Shown piece by piece: positions 27,019 through 35,776 of a stretch of DNA of 64,000 nt (its first letter is position 1; each line of letters starts with the position of its first letter). Source of the stretch: Kibdelosporangium banguiense. Its GTDB lineage: Bacteria; Actinomycetota; Actinomycetes; Mycobacteriales; Pseudonocardiaceae. Location of the stretch: the NCBI RefSeq assembly GCF_017876405.1, contig NZ_JAGINW010000001.1, positions 4,105,203 through 4,169,202 on the forward strand, in the 5' to 3' direction. Below the pieces are notes generated by a model. That model saw only the letters and a program-made list of their open reading frames with translations, made no database searches and was not told where the DNA came from. Made by a program: the position numbers and the translations under genes.

Positions 27019-28518
27019 TCAGGGGATGAGGCCGCGGGCGTCGAGCCGGCCGAAGGGATGGTCCTCGGCGTGCAGCTCCTCGGCCCTGGTCAGGGCGCGA
27101 TCGTGGTGTCCGAGCCGGAGCAGCCCGGCCAGTTCGCTGAACCGCTCGGCGTGCACCTTGGCCCGGCGCCGCGCGTAGTCGGCGGCGGAATCCTTGGTGA
27201 CCATGAACGCCCAGTCGCTCGACAACGCAAGCAACGCCTCCCGGACGAGCTGATCGGCGGCGGGATTCCGGGCCGCCCGGCCAAATGTGTCCACTATGGA
27301 TAGAAGGTCTCTTTGCAGGTCGGCGCCGGCCGCGACCAGATCGGCGACCTGCTCGCCGTCCCAGACCCGCCAGTCCTTCCCGGAACCCCAGGATGACGCG
27401 GGCAGATCCACTTTCGGGCCGAGATGTCCAGCTTCGAGGGCGCCCCGCAAAGTCGTCACCCGGACGCCCGCCTCGGGAAGCCTGCGCAGCACGGATTCCA
27501 GCCAGGCCGGGCCTTCATGCCACCAGTGTCCGAAGAGCTCGGTGTCGTAGGCTGCCACCACAAGGGAATTCTCTGGCAGCTTGTGCAGCCGGTCGACCAC
27601 TGTGGCTACGAAGTCGTCGGCGTGTTGTTGTACTGCGACGGCTGCGCGTGCCGGATCGTACGGATGCTTGTCCCAGGGCTCGATGTGCTTGCCGGTCACC
27701 CTTGACGGCTTGAGTCCCGACGGATGGTCGTAGGTGTGGAAATCCCGGTAGTCGGCGTGGCCGGGGTACCCGGCTTTGGGGGACCAGACGCGATATGTGA
27801 CTTCGAGGTCCCGGCCGAAACACACCACGTCCGAGTCTCCGACCGTGCGTGCTGCCGCTGTGTTTCCGCGCAACGACGGGCCGTCCACGAGGAACCGCTG
27901 CACGCCCGCTTTCGCATAGCCCCATTCCATGCCAGGCGCGTAGCCACATTCGGGCGCCCAGATTCCTTCCGGTTTTTGCCCGACGCGCAATCGCGTGTCC
28001 TCAAGCCCGAATCGCAGGACGTAGTCACGAATGCCGGGCTCCAGCAACGGCTGGAACGGGTGTGTTGCCGGGCCGCCGAGCAGCTCGATCACATTGGCGT
28101 CGACGAGCGTCCTGAGCACCGGCGAAAACCCGTGCCGCCATTGGGTTTCGAACGCTGTCAGCGCCTTTTCCGAGGCTTGGTGCTCAGCCGCGGCCAGGTC
28201 CCGCAGCAGTGGATCGTCTCGTTGCCAGCGCACGCCGGCATATCGCGCACGCAACTGCCAATTGCCCAGCCAATCATGGAAACCGCGCAGGCAGTACGGG
28301 TCATCGAGCTGTGCCGCGAGCACTGGCGTGACACCGAGCGTCAGGACGTCCTCACGACCCTCGTCGGCAAACCGTTGCAGCAGGTCCACGACCGGCAGGT
28401 ACGAGTGCGCCCAGGCTTGGTAGAGCCATTCCTCACCGACCGGCCACGAGCCGTGATGCGCAAGCCAGGGCAGATGGCTGTGCAGGACGATACAGAACGT
28501 GCCAATGGGTGCGCTCAA
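27019..28518 (-). CDS. GH57 1,4-alpha-glucan branching enzyme, Rv3031-like
   Basis: 499 residues. Family GH57 marks are the N-terminal CIVLHSHLPWLAHHG, the nucleophile region PEGIWAPECGYAPG, and the acid region VVAAYDTELFGHWWHEGP, followed by the helical C-terminal domain with SSWGSGKDWRVWDG. The enzyme introduces alpha-1,6 branches into alpha-1,4 glucans. In mycobacteria the orthologue Rv3031 sits between the methyltransferase Rv3030 and the glucosyltransferase Rv3032 in the MGLP locus. The start overlaps the upstream methyltransferase stop by 4 bp. The expected next gene (GT4) is 7 kb further on because of inserted genes. Confidence 0.9.
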   Translation of the reverse strand: MSAPIGTFCIVLHSHLPWLAHHGSWPVGEEWLYQAWAHSYLPVVDLLQRFADEGREDVLTLGVTPVLAAQLDDPYCLRGFHDWLGNWQLRARYAGVRWQRDDPLLRDLAAAEHQASEKALTAFETQWRHGFSPVLRTLVDANVIELLGGPATHPFQPLLEPGIRDYVLRFGLEDTRLRVGQKPEGIWAPECGYAPGMEWGYAKAGVQRFLVDGPSLRGNTAAARTVGDSDVVCFGRDLEVTYRVWSPKAGYPGHADYRDFHTYDHPSGLKPSRVTGKHIEPWDKHPYDPARAAVAVQQHADDFVATVVDRLHKLPENSLVVAAYDTELFGHWWHEGPAWLESVLRRLPEAGVRVTTLRGALEAGHLGPKVDLPASSWGSGKDWRVWDGEQVADLVAAGADLQRDLLSIVDTFGRAARNPAADQLVREALLALSSDWAFMVTKDSAADYARRRAKVHAERFSELAGLLRLGHHDRALTRAEELHAEDHPFGRLDARGLIP

Positions 28519-29264
28519 GGCTTGGTCGCCACCCCGACCAGATCGAGGCTGGCGTCCACATCGGACTCACTGATCTCGAAGTCCGCCGCGGTGACCGCCG
28601 TGACCTCGGCGAGCAGATCTGCGGGCCACGTGCCGCCGCGGACCGCGACCTCGACCTGTGCCTGAATGACCGACCCGCCGAACCGCTCGTCGGCTTCCCT
28701 CAGCCGCGGTCCGTGGTTCAGCCCTGCCATCAGCTCGACCTGAAAACCGGCCTCGACCAGCAGTTCAGTCAGCTCAGCGGCGGACAGTTCGCGGGTGTGG
28801 AACGGGTTGAGCGGCGTGTCCCGGCCGGGCGAGAACGTGATCCGGTTCGGCGTCGTGATCAGCAGCCGCCCACCCGGCTTGAGCACTCGGGCACACTCGG
28901 TCAGGAACCGCTCCTGCTCCCACAGGTGCTCGATGACCTGCAGATTCGCCACGATGTCGATGCACTCCTCGCCGACCGGCAGCGTCACGAGATTGCCTCG
29001 CAGCATGCTGACCCGGGGATACTTCTTGGCGACGTGCTTCGTGGTGAGCTCGTCGTAGTCCAGGCCGATCACGGCCTTCGCCCGCTCCGCGAGCACGTCG
29101 GCGCCGTAGCCCTCGCCGCAGCCCGCTTCCAGTACCACCGCGTCCTGGCAGTACGGGAGCAGCTTCAGATACGCCGCCTCGTGGCGCCGGAACCAGTAGT
29201 TCTCCTCAGCGATGCCGGGCACAGTGCGCTCACCGGTCAGCGGCAGCGGAGCAGAATCAGCCAT
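28515..29264 (-). CDS. SAM-dependent methyltransferase, Rv3030-like (MGLP locus)
   Basis: 249 residues from the ATG at 29264; a GTG one codon upstream is possible. Rossmann methyltransferase marks are AVVLEAGCGEGYGADVL, VIGLDYDE, NLQVIEHLWEQERFL and VLKPGGRLLITTPN. Position and partner genes match Rv3030, a methyltransferase of the 6-O-methylglucose lipopolysaccharide cluster. It is first in the minus-strand operon and overlaps the GH57 start by 4 bp. Its precise methylation site is not known from sequence. Confidence 0.85.
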   Translation of the reverse strand: MADSAPLPLTGERTVPGIAEENYWFRRHEAAYLKLLPYCQDAVVLEAGCGEGYGADVLAERAKAVIGLDYDELTTKHVAKKYPRVSMLRGNLVTLPVGEECIDIVANLQVIEHLWEQERFLTECARVLKPGGRLLITTPNRITFSPGRDTPLNPFHTRELSAAELTELLVEAGFQVELMAGLNHGPRLREADERFGGSVIQAQVEVAVRGGTWPADLLAEVTAVTAADFEISESDVDASLDLVGVATKP

Positions 29265-29303
29265 CACCCAGGCAGGCTAACCGGGTGTTCCGCACGGCCG
29301 GCC

Positions 29304-29436
29304 GAGTGGGTAGCTCTGGCGCTGCTTTCGGTGTTCGCCAGTAGCTTTGACCTGATCGCGGCAGAAGCGGTCTACGCCGGAGAGGACATCGCGCCCGCCG
29401 GCATCATCGACACCGTCACCGGGCTGGTGGACAAGT
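29304..29436 (+). pseudogene. fragment of a STAND/NB-ARC regulator (winged-helix segment)
   Basis: In one plus-strand frame the sequence reads LALLSVFASSFDLIAAEAVY, AGEDIAPAGIID and TVTGLVDK. This aligns with the conserved segment of copies A-F (for example W-R-SVFAGEFDLDAAESVC...LVDKSIL), closest to copies D and E. There is no start, Walker motif or continuation. It is a 44-codon relic of another paralogue, upstream of the MGLP operon. Confidence 0.7.
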
Positions 29437-29465
29437 ATGCCGCCATGCAAGCCAGAGCGACCTGG

Positions 29466-31646
29466 CTAGCGGCGAGTACTCCCGGTCCCGGGGATGTTCC
29501 AGCTGGAGGGGGCCAGTTCGCGCAGGTCGGCGGGTTCGGGGGCGAAGTACCGGCCGAGGGCGGTGTCCGCGCCGATCTCACGCCACCAGTCGGCCTGTTC
29601 GGCGGTTTCGATGCCGTCCACGGTCACGCTCGCCCCGGCCAGTTTGGCGACCTCGACCAAGTCGGTCAGCGTCCGGGCGATCAGCGTTGACTTGCTCGAA
29701 CGCTGCCGCTCCACCAGCCGGGGCGCGATCCGGGCGGAGCCGGTTGGCAGGTCCTCGATGCACTCGATGTCCCCCGCCGCGCTGCCGAAGCCGTGGACAG
29801 CTGTGCCGATGCCGTTCTCCGCCAGCATCCGGAAGTTGTCGACGGATTCGCCGCGGTCGGCGAGCAGCACAGAGACCGGCACGCCGATCTGCAGCAGTCC
29901 GGGCCGCAGGCCGATCTGCTCCAGGTAGAGCAGGACCACGCCGACGAGGTCGGGGTCGCACGCCTGGTTCGCGGTCAGGTCGATGACGATCGGCAGGTCC
30001 GCCCCGGACGCGGTGTTCCACGAGTGGATCTGCTTGCAGGCATCCTCGAGCAGGGTGTCGCGCAACGGCAGGATCAGGCCGGTCTGCTCGGCCAGTTCGA
30101 GGCAGTCGGCGTGCGAGATGACTTCGCCGTCGTGCTCCCAGTGCAGCAGGCCTTCGAAGCCCGCGACCGACGAATCGGCCAGCCGCACCAGCGGACGGCA
30201 CACCACGGTGATCTCGCCCATCTCCAGCGCGCCGGGCATCTGGGCGGAGAGACTGAACCGGGACCGGTCGAGTGCGTCCGCCGAGGCGTCGAACAGGCCC
30301 CACTGGCGTCTGCCGTTGGCTTTGGCGCGGCGCAGGGTCATGTCCGCGGTTCGCAGCAGTTCGGTGATGTCCGAGTCGGCCGGTGGCCGGTGCACGATGC
30401 CGATGCTGACCGACGCGGCCACCCCGCGGCCTTCGAAGTAGATCGGCTCGGCCAGTTCCTCGTTGATGGAGGCGACCATGCTCACCACGTCCGGCGTTGT
30501 GTCCGAGTTCTCCACGATGATGGCGAACTCGTCGCCGTCGAACCGGGCGACCATCGCGTTCTCGCCTGCCAGCACGGCTTTCAGCCGCTGCGCCGCGTTC
30601 ATCAGCACGCGGTCGCCGACCTGGCGGCCCAGCCCGTCGGTGATCATCGAGAAGGCGTCGAGGTCCAGGTGGTAGAGGGTCGCGCCGGTCTCCGGATTCG
30701 CTTGCCGCAGCACGCTTTCCAGACGGGTGCTGAAGTACTGCCGGTTCGGTAGCCCGGTCAGCACGTCGTGTAGCGACTGGTGGCTGAGCTGGCCCTGCAG
30801 CAGCGACATCTCGGTGACGTCCTGGACTGTCACCAGGAAGTGTGTCGGCGTGGAACCGTTGTCCCGCAACACTGTCACCGAGAGTGACGCGCGCACGGCC
30901 TCGCCGTCGGACCTGAGCAGCCGGCGCTGCTGGTGCAGCCGTTCGGCCCAGCCGTCGGCCAGGTCCTTGCAGGCCGCCTTGAGGAACGGCACTTCGTCCG
31001 GGTCGACCACGTCGAACAGGGTGAGCCCGGCATAGTCCTGCCGGTCGAGCATGTCGTCGAGGGAGGTGTTGGTACGCACGAAACCCCCGGCCAGATCGAC
31101 TATCGCGATACCGGTCGGCGACGAGGTGAACACCGCGTCGAACCTGGCCTCGGTGGCCCGCATCTGGCGCTGCGCGTCCGACCCGGCCCTGACAAGCGCT
31201 TCTTTGATGTCCTCCTGTTGCGTGAAGACGAACTGCCGGGTCGATTCCAGGTAATCGGAGGCGAGCACACCGAGCAATTGCACCGCGCGCTCGTCCTGTT
31301 TGCCGTCGATCCGGTAGAGCTCGGGCTCGGTCAGCAGCGCTTTGCCAAGCACGTCAATGGTTCGGCGCAAGCTCGTCGGCCCGGTGCAACGCATGTCGAC
31401 CAACCGGGCGCCGACGCCGATGATCTCCTCGGGATTGAATGGGTCACGCAGTGCCGCGTTGAACACGACGTCGACCATCTCGTGCATCGCCTGGTCGATC
31501 TCCTGCTGGGAGAGCGGCAGGTACGTGCTCGAGCTGATCAGGTACGCCCACTTGCGCGCCACCTTCACCCGTGCCCTGGCGTGGTCGGCCGGTGTACGGG
31601 CGGGTCCGGCGGGTACTCGTGAGCTGTCGTGGAGCGGTGAGGTCAT
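29466..31646 (-). CDS. PAS-GGDEF-EAL cyclic-di-GMP protein with degenerate EAL
   Basis: 726 residues. A helical N-terminal region of about 170 residues precedes a PAS domain (FDAVFTSSPTGIAIVDLAGG, about 177-290). The GGDEF domain begins DVLTGLPNRQYF and has LDLDAFSMITDGLGRQVGD and the signature RFDGDEFAI, so the first Gly is Asp. The EAL domain has lost most catalytic residues: EGL replaces EAL, NQ-containing DLTANQ replaces ENLS, HGFG replaces DDFG, and VDGIE remains. Phosphodiesterase activity is therefore unlikely; cyclase activity is possible. There is no membrane segment. GAGGG precedes the ATG. It sits between the MGLP operon and the DegV gene. Confidence 0.85.
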   Translation of the reverse strand: MTSPLHDSSRVPAGPARTPADHARARVKVARKWAYLISSSTYLPLSQQEIDQAMHEMVDVVFNAALRDPFNPEEIIGVGARLVDMRCTGPTSLRRTIDVLGKALLTEPELYRIDGKQDERAVQLLGVLASDYLESTRQFVFTQQEDIKEALVRAGSDAQRQMRATEARFDAVFTSSPTGIAIVDLAGGFVRTNTSLDDMLDRQDYAGLTLFDVVDPDEVPFLKAACKDLADGWAERLHQQRRLLRSDGEAVRASLSVTVLRDNGSTPTHFLVTVQDVTEMSLLQGQLSHQSLHDVLTGLPNRQYFSTRLESVLRQANPETGATLYHLDLDAFSMITDGLGRQVGDRVLMNAAQRLKAVLAGENAMVARFDGDEFAIIVENSDTTPDVVSMVASINEELAEPIYFEGRGVAASVSIGIVHRPPADSDITELLRTADMTLRRAKANGRRQWGLFDASADALDRSRFSLSAQMPGALEMGEITVVCRPLVRLADSSVAGFEGLLHWEHDGEVISHADCLELAEQTGLILPLRDTLLEDACKQIHSWNTASGADLPIVIDLTANQACDPDLVGVVLLYLEQIGLRPGLLQIGVPVSVLLADRGESVDNFRMLAENGIGTAVHGFGSAAGDIECIEDLPTGSARIAPRLVERQRSSKSTLIARTLTDLVEVAKLAGASVTVDGIETAEQADWWREIGADTALGRYFAPEPADLRELAPSSWNIPGTGSTRR

Positions 31647-31934
31647 GTCCCTCTACCCAGATGTTTTGCCGGGATGCCCGGGATACGTGGGAATAGCGCG
31701 TACCCCGTGGCGAAGAGCGTACCGATTGTTGTCCTTGATCGGCCACGCGTATCCGCTGTTCCCTCGATCGGGTGAATAGCGTTCTACCTACGGTGCGGTT
31801 CGGACAAACGGCGGTACGCCCGCACATCCCGCCTGATCATCGCGGTGCACAACGTTTTTCCTGCGCAGCGGTAGGAAAATGGCGAAAGTGCGCCGGGCCG
31901 ACCCGATCGTGTCGGCCGGTGAGGTTCGTCACGG

Positions 31935-32777
31935 CTATTCCGCGCGCGAAACGGTGATACCGACCGCGCCCGGTCCGACGTGCACGCCTATCGCCGAACT
32001 GACCTCGGTGATGACCGCGTCGCGGGCCTGCGGCAGGCGGGGCTTGAGTTCCTCGAGAATCGTCGTCGCCCTCGGCATGTTGCCGAAATGCTCGACAGCT
32101 ATGTCGACCATGCCCTCGCCCGCCCGGGAAACGGCGGTCTCGACCATCTTGCGCAATGCCCGGTCGGAACCGAAGCCCTTGTCCTGCGGAGCGATTTGGC
32201 CTTCTTGAACCGTGAGTACGGGTTTGAGCGACAACGCACTGCCGACCAATGCCGCGGCCGCGCCTATCCGTCCGCCGCGGCGCAGGTATTCGAGAGTGTC
32301 GACATAGATCAATTCCGAGCTGGCACGGCACCGCTTCACGGCCGCGTCGATCACGCGGCGCGGGTTGCCGCCCGCACCCGCGACCCGGGCCGCTGCCAGC
32401 ACGGCGTATCCGAGGCTCATCCCGCAGGTCCCGGAGTCCACGATATGGACGGGCAGGCGCATCTGGGCGGCGGCCCGGCTGGCGGCTTTGCACGTCTCCG
32501 ACAGCCGCGAGGAGACGTGGATCGACACGATCGCGTCGGCGCTCTGGGCGACCTGCTGGTAGAGCCGGTAGAACGCGGCAGGCTCCGGCGGCGCGGTCTG
32601 CACCGGGGTGCGGTTGCGCAGCGCCTCGATCAGGTGCGCGCTGGGAACGTGCTGTTCCTCGGACACCTGCTCGCCGATCCGGATCTGGATCTGGGCAATG
32701 TGCACCCCCCACTGCCTCGCCAGGTCGGCGGGGAGGCAAGCGGTGGAATCGGTCACTACAACTACGCGGCCGTGCAT
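31935..32777 (-). CDS. DegV family fatty-acid-binding protein
   Basis: 280 residues. The N-terminal VVVVTDSTACLPADLA is the DegV signature. The family TS-P-P segment is here QTAPPEPAAFYRLYQ. VSIHVSSRLSETCKAA, VDSGTCGMSLGYAVL and LEYLRRGGRIG follow in the normal order. DegV proteins bind a fatty acid and act as carriers for fatty acid kinase (FakB-type) or in lipid handling. No fakA is seen in the window. It is divergent from the ETF genes, with a 246-bp gap. Confidence 0.9.
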   Translation of the reverse strand: MHGRVVVVTDSTACLPADLARQWGVHIAQIQIRIGEQVSEEQHVPSAHLIEALRNRTPVQTAPPEPAAFYRLYQQVAQSADAIVSIHVSSRLSETCKAASRAAAQMRLPVHIVDSGTCGMSLGYAVLAAARVAGAGGNPRRVIDAAVKRCRASSELIYVDTLEYLRRGGRIGAAAALVGSALSLKPVLTVQEGQIAPQDKGFGSDRALRKMVETAVSRAGEGMVDIAVEHFGNMPRATTILEELKPRLPQARDAVITEVSSAIGVHVGPGAVGITVSRAE

Positions 32778-32909
32778 GGGAAGCCAGATTAACGGTTATC
32801 ACCCGGATGGACGCAAATCGTAGCGGTCCGGCTGGCCCGCCCAACCGTTTCCGTCGCACGTCAGAGGGGTAGTGAGTACTGTCACGGTGGCGATGTCATG
32901 CCGCGATGC

Positions 32910-32921
32910 TACCGGCCGGTA
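32910..32921. promoter_or_regulatory. 12-bp perfect palindrome in the degV-etfB divergent region
   Basis: TACCGGCCGGTA lies about 100 bp upstream of etfB and 130 bp upstream of degV. It could be a regulator site, but a GC-rich 12-mer palindrome can arise by chance. Confidence 0.3.
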
Positions 32922-33023
32922 ACATGCCTATTAGTGTCGTATGCCACCGCGCTGGCAGTCGGTAGGCGTGGGATGGTCTGCACAACAACATGACGTCAGT
33001 AGCCGGGAGGTCGAAGAAGACCC

Positions 33024-33809
33024 ATGCCTAACATCGTTGTCCTGGTCAAGCAGGTGCCTGACACCTACTCGGAGCGCAAGCTCTCGAGTGCAGACCACAC
33101 TTTGGACCGTGCGTCGGCGGACGCCGTGCTCGACGAGATCAACGAGCGCGCCGTCGAGGAGGCCCTGCTCATCAAGGAGGCGCAGGGTGGCGAGGTGACG
33201 GTCTTGACCGCCGGTCCGGAGCGGGCCACTGACGCCATCCGCAAGGCCCTGTCGATGGGCGCCGACAAGGCGGTGCACGTCAGTGACGAGTCGCTGCACG
33301 GCGCCGACATCATCCAGACCGCCAAGGTGCTCGCAAAGGCCGTCGGCACGGTCGAGGGCTACGACCTGATCGTCGCCGGCAACGAGTCGACCGACGGTGT
33401 CGGTGGCGCCATCCCGGCCATGCTCGCCGAACTGCTCGGTCTGCCGCAGCTCACGCACGCCCGCAAGGTCGAGATCGACGGCACGAGCGTCAAGGTGGAG
33501 CGCGAGACCGACACCGGCCGCACGTTCCTCGAGGCGAGCCTGCCCGCCGTGATCAGCGTCGGGGAGAAGATCAACGAGCCGCGTTACCCGTCCTTCAAGG
33601 GCATCATGGCGGCCAAGAAGAAGCCGGTCACCACGCTGACCATCGCCGATCTGGGCATCGACGCGGGCGAGGTGGGCCTCGGCAACGCGGCCACCAGCGT
33701 GCTCGAGTCGGCCCCGAAGCCGCCGCGCGCGGCCGGCCAGCAGATCACCGACGAGGGCGACGGCGGCACCAAGATCGCCGAGTACCTCGTCTCCCAGAAA
33801 CTCATCTGA
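33024..33809 (+). CDS. etfB: electron transfer flavoprotein beta subunit
   Basis: 261 residues, normal length. It starts PNIVVLVKQVPDTYSE and has the family segments LDEINERAVEEALLIKE, GADKAVHVSDES and DLIVAGNESTDGVGGAIPAM, with AMP-binding and docking-loop features (EPRYPSFKGIMAAKKKP). With EtfA it carries electrons from acyl-CoA and other dehydrogenases to ETF-quinone oxidoreductase. It lies 25 bp upstream of etfA. The locus corresponds to fixA (Rv3029c) of M. tuberculosis and is divergent from the MGLP operon, as in that species. Confidence 0.97.
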   Translation: MPNIVVLVKQVPDTYSERKLSSADHTLDRASADAVLDEINERAVEEALLIKEAQGGEVTVLTAGPERATDAIRKALSMGADKAVHVSDESLHGADIIQTAKVLAKAVGTVEGYDLIVAGNESTDGVGGAIPAMLAELLGLPQLTHARKVEIDGTSVKVERETDTGRTFLEASLPAVISVGEKINEPRYPSFKGIMAAKKKPVTTLTIADLGIDAGEVGLGNAATSVLESAPKPPRAAGQQITDEGDGGTKIAEYLVSQKLI

Positions 33810-33834
33810 TCAACCGCGAGGAGGAGAACTAGTC

Positions 33835-34794
33835 ATGGCAGAGGTTCTGGTCCTCGTCGACGAAATCGACGGTGAGGTCAAGAAGGTCACGTTCGAGCTG
33901 CTGACCGCGGCCCGTCGGCTCGGTGAGCCGTCGGCTGTCGTGGTGGGCACGCCGGGCACCGCAGGCAAGATCAAGGACGCGCTCGCCTCCTACGGCGCCG
34001 CGAAGGTCTACGTCGCCGAGTCCGACGACGCGGCTGGCTACCTGGTCACGCCGAAGGTCGACGTCCTGGCCGCCCTGGTGGCGCAGGCGTCCCCGGCCGC
34101 GGTGCTCGTAGCCGCGACCGCCGAGGGCAAGGAGGTGTCCGGGCGCCTGGCGATCCGGCTCGACTCCGGCCTGCTCTACGACGCGGTCGACATCGACAGC
34201 GAAGGTGTCACCACGCACTCGGTGTTCGGTGGCGCCTACACCGCGAAGGCCAAGTCCACCAAGGGTGTTCCGGTCGTCTCGGTGCGAGCCGGCAGTGTCG
34301 AGCCCGAGCAGGCCGACGGTGCGGCAGCCGAGGTCGCGGTCGAGGTGCCCGCGGTCGACGCGGCCAAGGCCACCAAGATCACCGGCAACGAGCCGATCGT
34401 CGGCGGTGACCGCCCGGAGCTCACCGAGGCCTCGGTGGTCGTGTCCGGTGGCCGTGGTGTGGGCAGCGCCGAGAGCTTCGGCGTGGTCGAGCAGCTGGCC
34501 GATGTGCTGGGCGGCGCCGTGGGCGCGTCCCGTGCCGCGGTCGACTCCGGCTACTACCCGCACCAGTTCCAGGTCGGGCAGACCGGGAAGACCGTTTCGC
34601 CGCAGTTGTACATCGCTCTCGGAATCTCGGGCGCGATCCAGCACCGCGCCGGAATGCAGACCTCCAAGACGATCATCGCGGTGAACAAGGACGCCGAGGC
34701 GCCGATCTTCGAAATCGCCGACTACGGTGTCGTGGGTGACCTTTTCCAGGTCGCGCCGCAGCTGACCGAACAGATCGGCAAGCGCAAGGGCTGA
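33835..34794 (+). CDS. etfA: electron transfer flavoprotein alpha subunit
   Basis: 319 residues, full length. The N-terminal domain starts MAEVLVLVDEIDG. The C-terminal FAD domain has VVSGGRGVG, SRAAVDSGYYPHQFQVGQTG, SPQLYIALGISGAIQH, and the closing MQTSKTIIAVNKDAEAPIF. GAGGAGGAG precedes the ATG. It pairs with EtfB as the FAD-binding subunit (Rv3028c/fixB equivalent). A strong terminator follows at 34815. Confidence 0.97.
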   Translation: MAEVLVLVDEIDGEVKKVTFELLTAARRLGEPSAVVVGTPGTAGKIKDALASYGAAKVYVAESDDAAGYLVTPKVDVLAALVAQASPAAVLVAATAEGKEVSGRLAIRLDSGLLYDAVDIDSEGVTTHSVFGGAYTAKAKSTKGVPVVSVRAGSVEPEQADGAAAEVAVEVPAVDAAKATKITGNEPIVGGDRPELTEASVVVSGGRGVGSAESFGVVEQLADVLGGAVGASRAAVDSGYYPHQFQVGQTGKTVSPQLYIALGISGAIQHRAGMQTSKTIIAVNKDAEAPIFEIADYGVVGDLFQVAPQLTEQIGKRKG

Positions 34795-34814
34795 TCGACT
34801 TCTGTATGCACTTC

Positions 34815-34852
34815 GGGGCCTCGTGGGCGACTACCCACGGGGCCCCGTTTTA
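34815..34852 (+). terminator. Rho-independent terminator after etfA
   Basis: A 13-bp stem (34815-34827 with 34834-34846, one G-T pair) and a 6-base loop are followed by GTTTTATT. Confidence 0.85.
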
Positions 34853-34993
34853 TTCCTGGTCATAGCAGAAAGTGATCTTGTAGACAGCGTCGTCCTACAG
34901 GGTGACCCCGTCTCAGGGTATTCACCTATTTTCCACTGATGAGTCAGAAAGTCGGCTTGTCGAAGGTCATCTCGCGCGAGTAGAACGATTGTC

Positions 34994-35776
34994 ATGACTC
35001 AGGCGCAGGTGCTCGTCAGTACTGCCACCGCTGGGACCGAACTGCCGGAGGACGCACCTCGTTACTCGCTGTTGCTGGCCCGGGACTCCGAGGAGGTCAC
35101 CGCGGCGCAGCGGCTTCGCCACCAGGTTTTCGCCGGTGAGATGGGCGCGAACCTGAAGTCCGGGGACACCGGGCTGGACATCGACGAGTTCGACGAGTTC
35201 TGCGACCACCTCGTGGTCCGTGAGGACCGGACGGGCGAGATCGTCAGCACCTATCGCATGTTGCCGCCCGACCGTGTGGCCGATGCGGGCAAGCTCTACT
35301 CGGAGACCGAGTTCGACCTCACGGGAATCAGGTCACTGCTGCCGGATGTCGTGGAGACGGGCCGCTCGTGTGTGCACCCCGACCACCGCACAGGTTCCGT
35401 GGTAAGCCTGATGTGGGCCGGTATCGCCCGATACATGCTGCTCACCGGGCGGACCATGCTCGCCGGGTGCGCGTCCGTGCCGCTGGCCGACGGCGGGCAT
35501 CTGGCCGCCGCGGTGTGGAACATGGTGCGGGACAACCACATGTCACCGCCTGAGTACCGGGTGCGCCCGCTGCGCCCGTGGCAGCCCGACGGGGTCCGGC
35601 CGGCCCCGCGCACAGTGGTCCCGCCGCTGCTCAAAGGGTATCTGCGGCTGGGCGCGTGGGTTTGCGGGACGCCCGCGCTGGATGCTGATTTCAACGTGGC
35701 AGACCTGTTCGTGCTGCTGGACATCGCGAAGGTCGATCCGCGATACGTGAAGTTCTTCCTGGGGGAGCAAGGGTGA
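34994..35776 (+). CDS. GNAT-fold N-acyltransferase (OlsB/Rv3027c-like)
   Basis: 260 residues. Family marks of the OlsB/autoinducer-synthase-type GNAT group are AAQRLRHQVFAGEMGANL, LDIDEFDEFCDHLVV, STYRMLPPDR, VETGRSCVHPDHR, and the late FNVADLFVLLDI. The family includes OlsB, which N-acylates ornithine with 3-hydroxyacyl-ACP in the first step of ornithine-lipid synthesis. The M. tuberculosis gene at this position is Rv3027c. The stop overlaps the next gene, a PlsC/OlsA-type acyltransferase, by 4 bp (GTGA), so the pair could carry out both steps. Lipid products are not proven. Confidence 0.75.
   Translation: MTQAQVLVSTATAGTELPEDAPRYSLLLARDSEEVTAAQRLRHQVFAGEMGANLKSGDTGLDIDEFDEFCDHLVVREDRTGEIVSTYRMLPPDRVADAGKLYSETEFDLTGIRSLLPDVVETGRSCVHPDHRTGSVVSLMWAGIARYMLLTGRTMLAGCASVPLADGGHLAAAVWNMVRDNHMSPPEYRVRPLRPWQPDGVRPAPRTVVPPLLKGYLRLGAWVCGTPALDADFNVADLFVLLDIAKVDPRYVKFFLGEQG

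Noticed and set aside
32910..32921. TACCGGCCGGTA as a firm operator
   Set aside because: Kept only as a weak feature; a GC-rich 12-bp palindrome is expected by chance in such DNA and no second copy was noticed.
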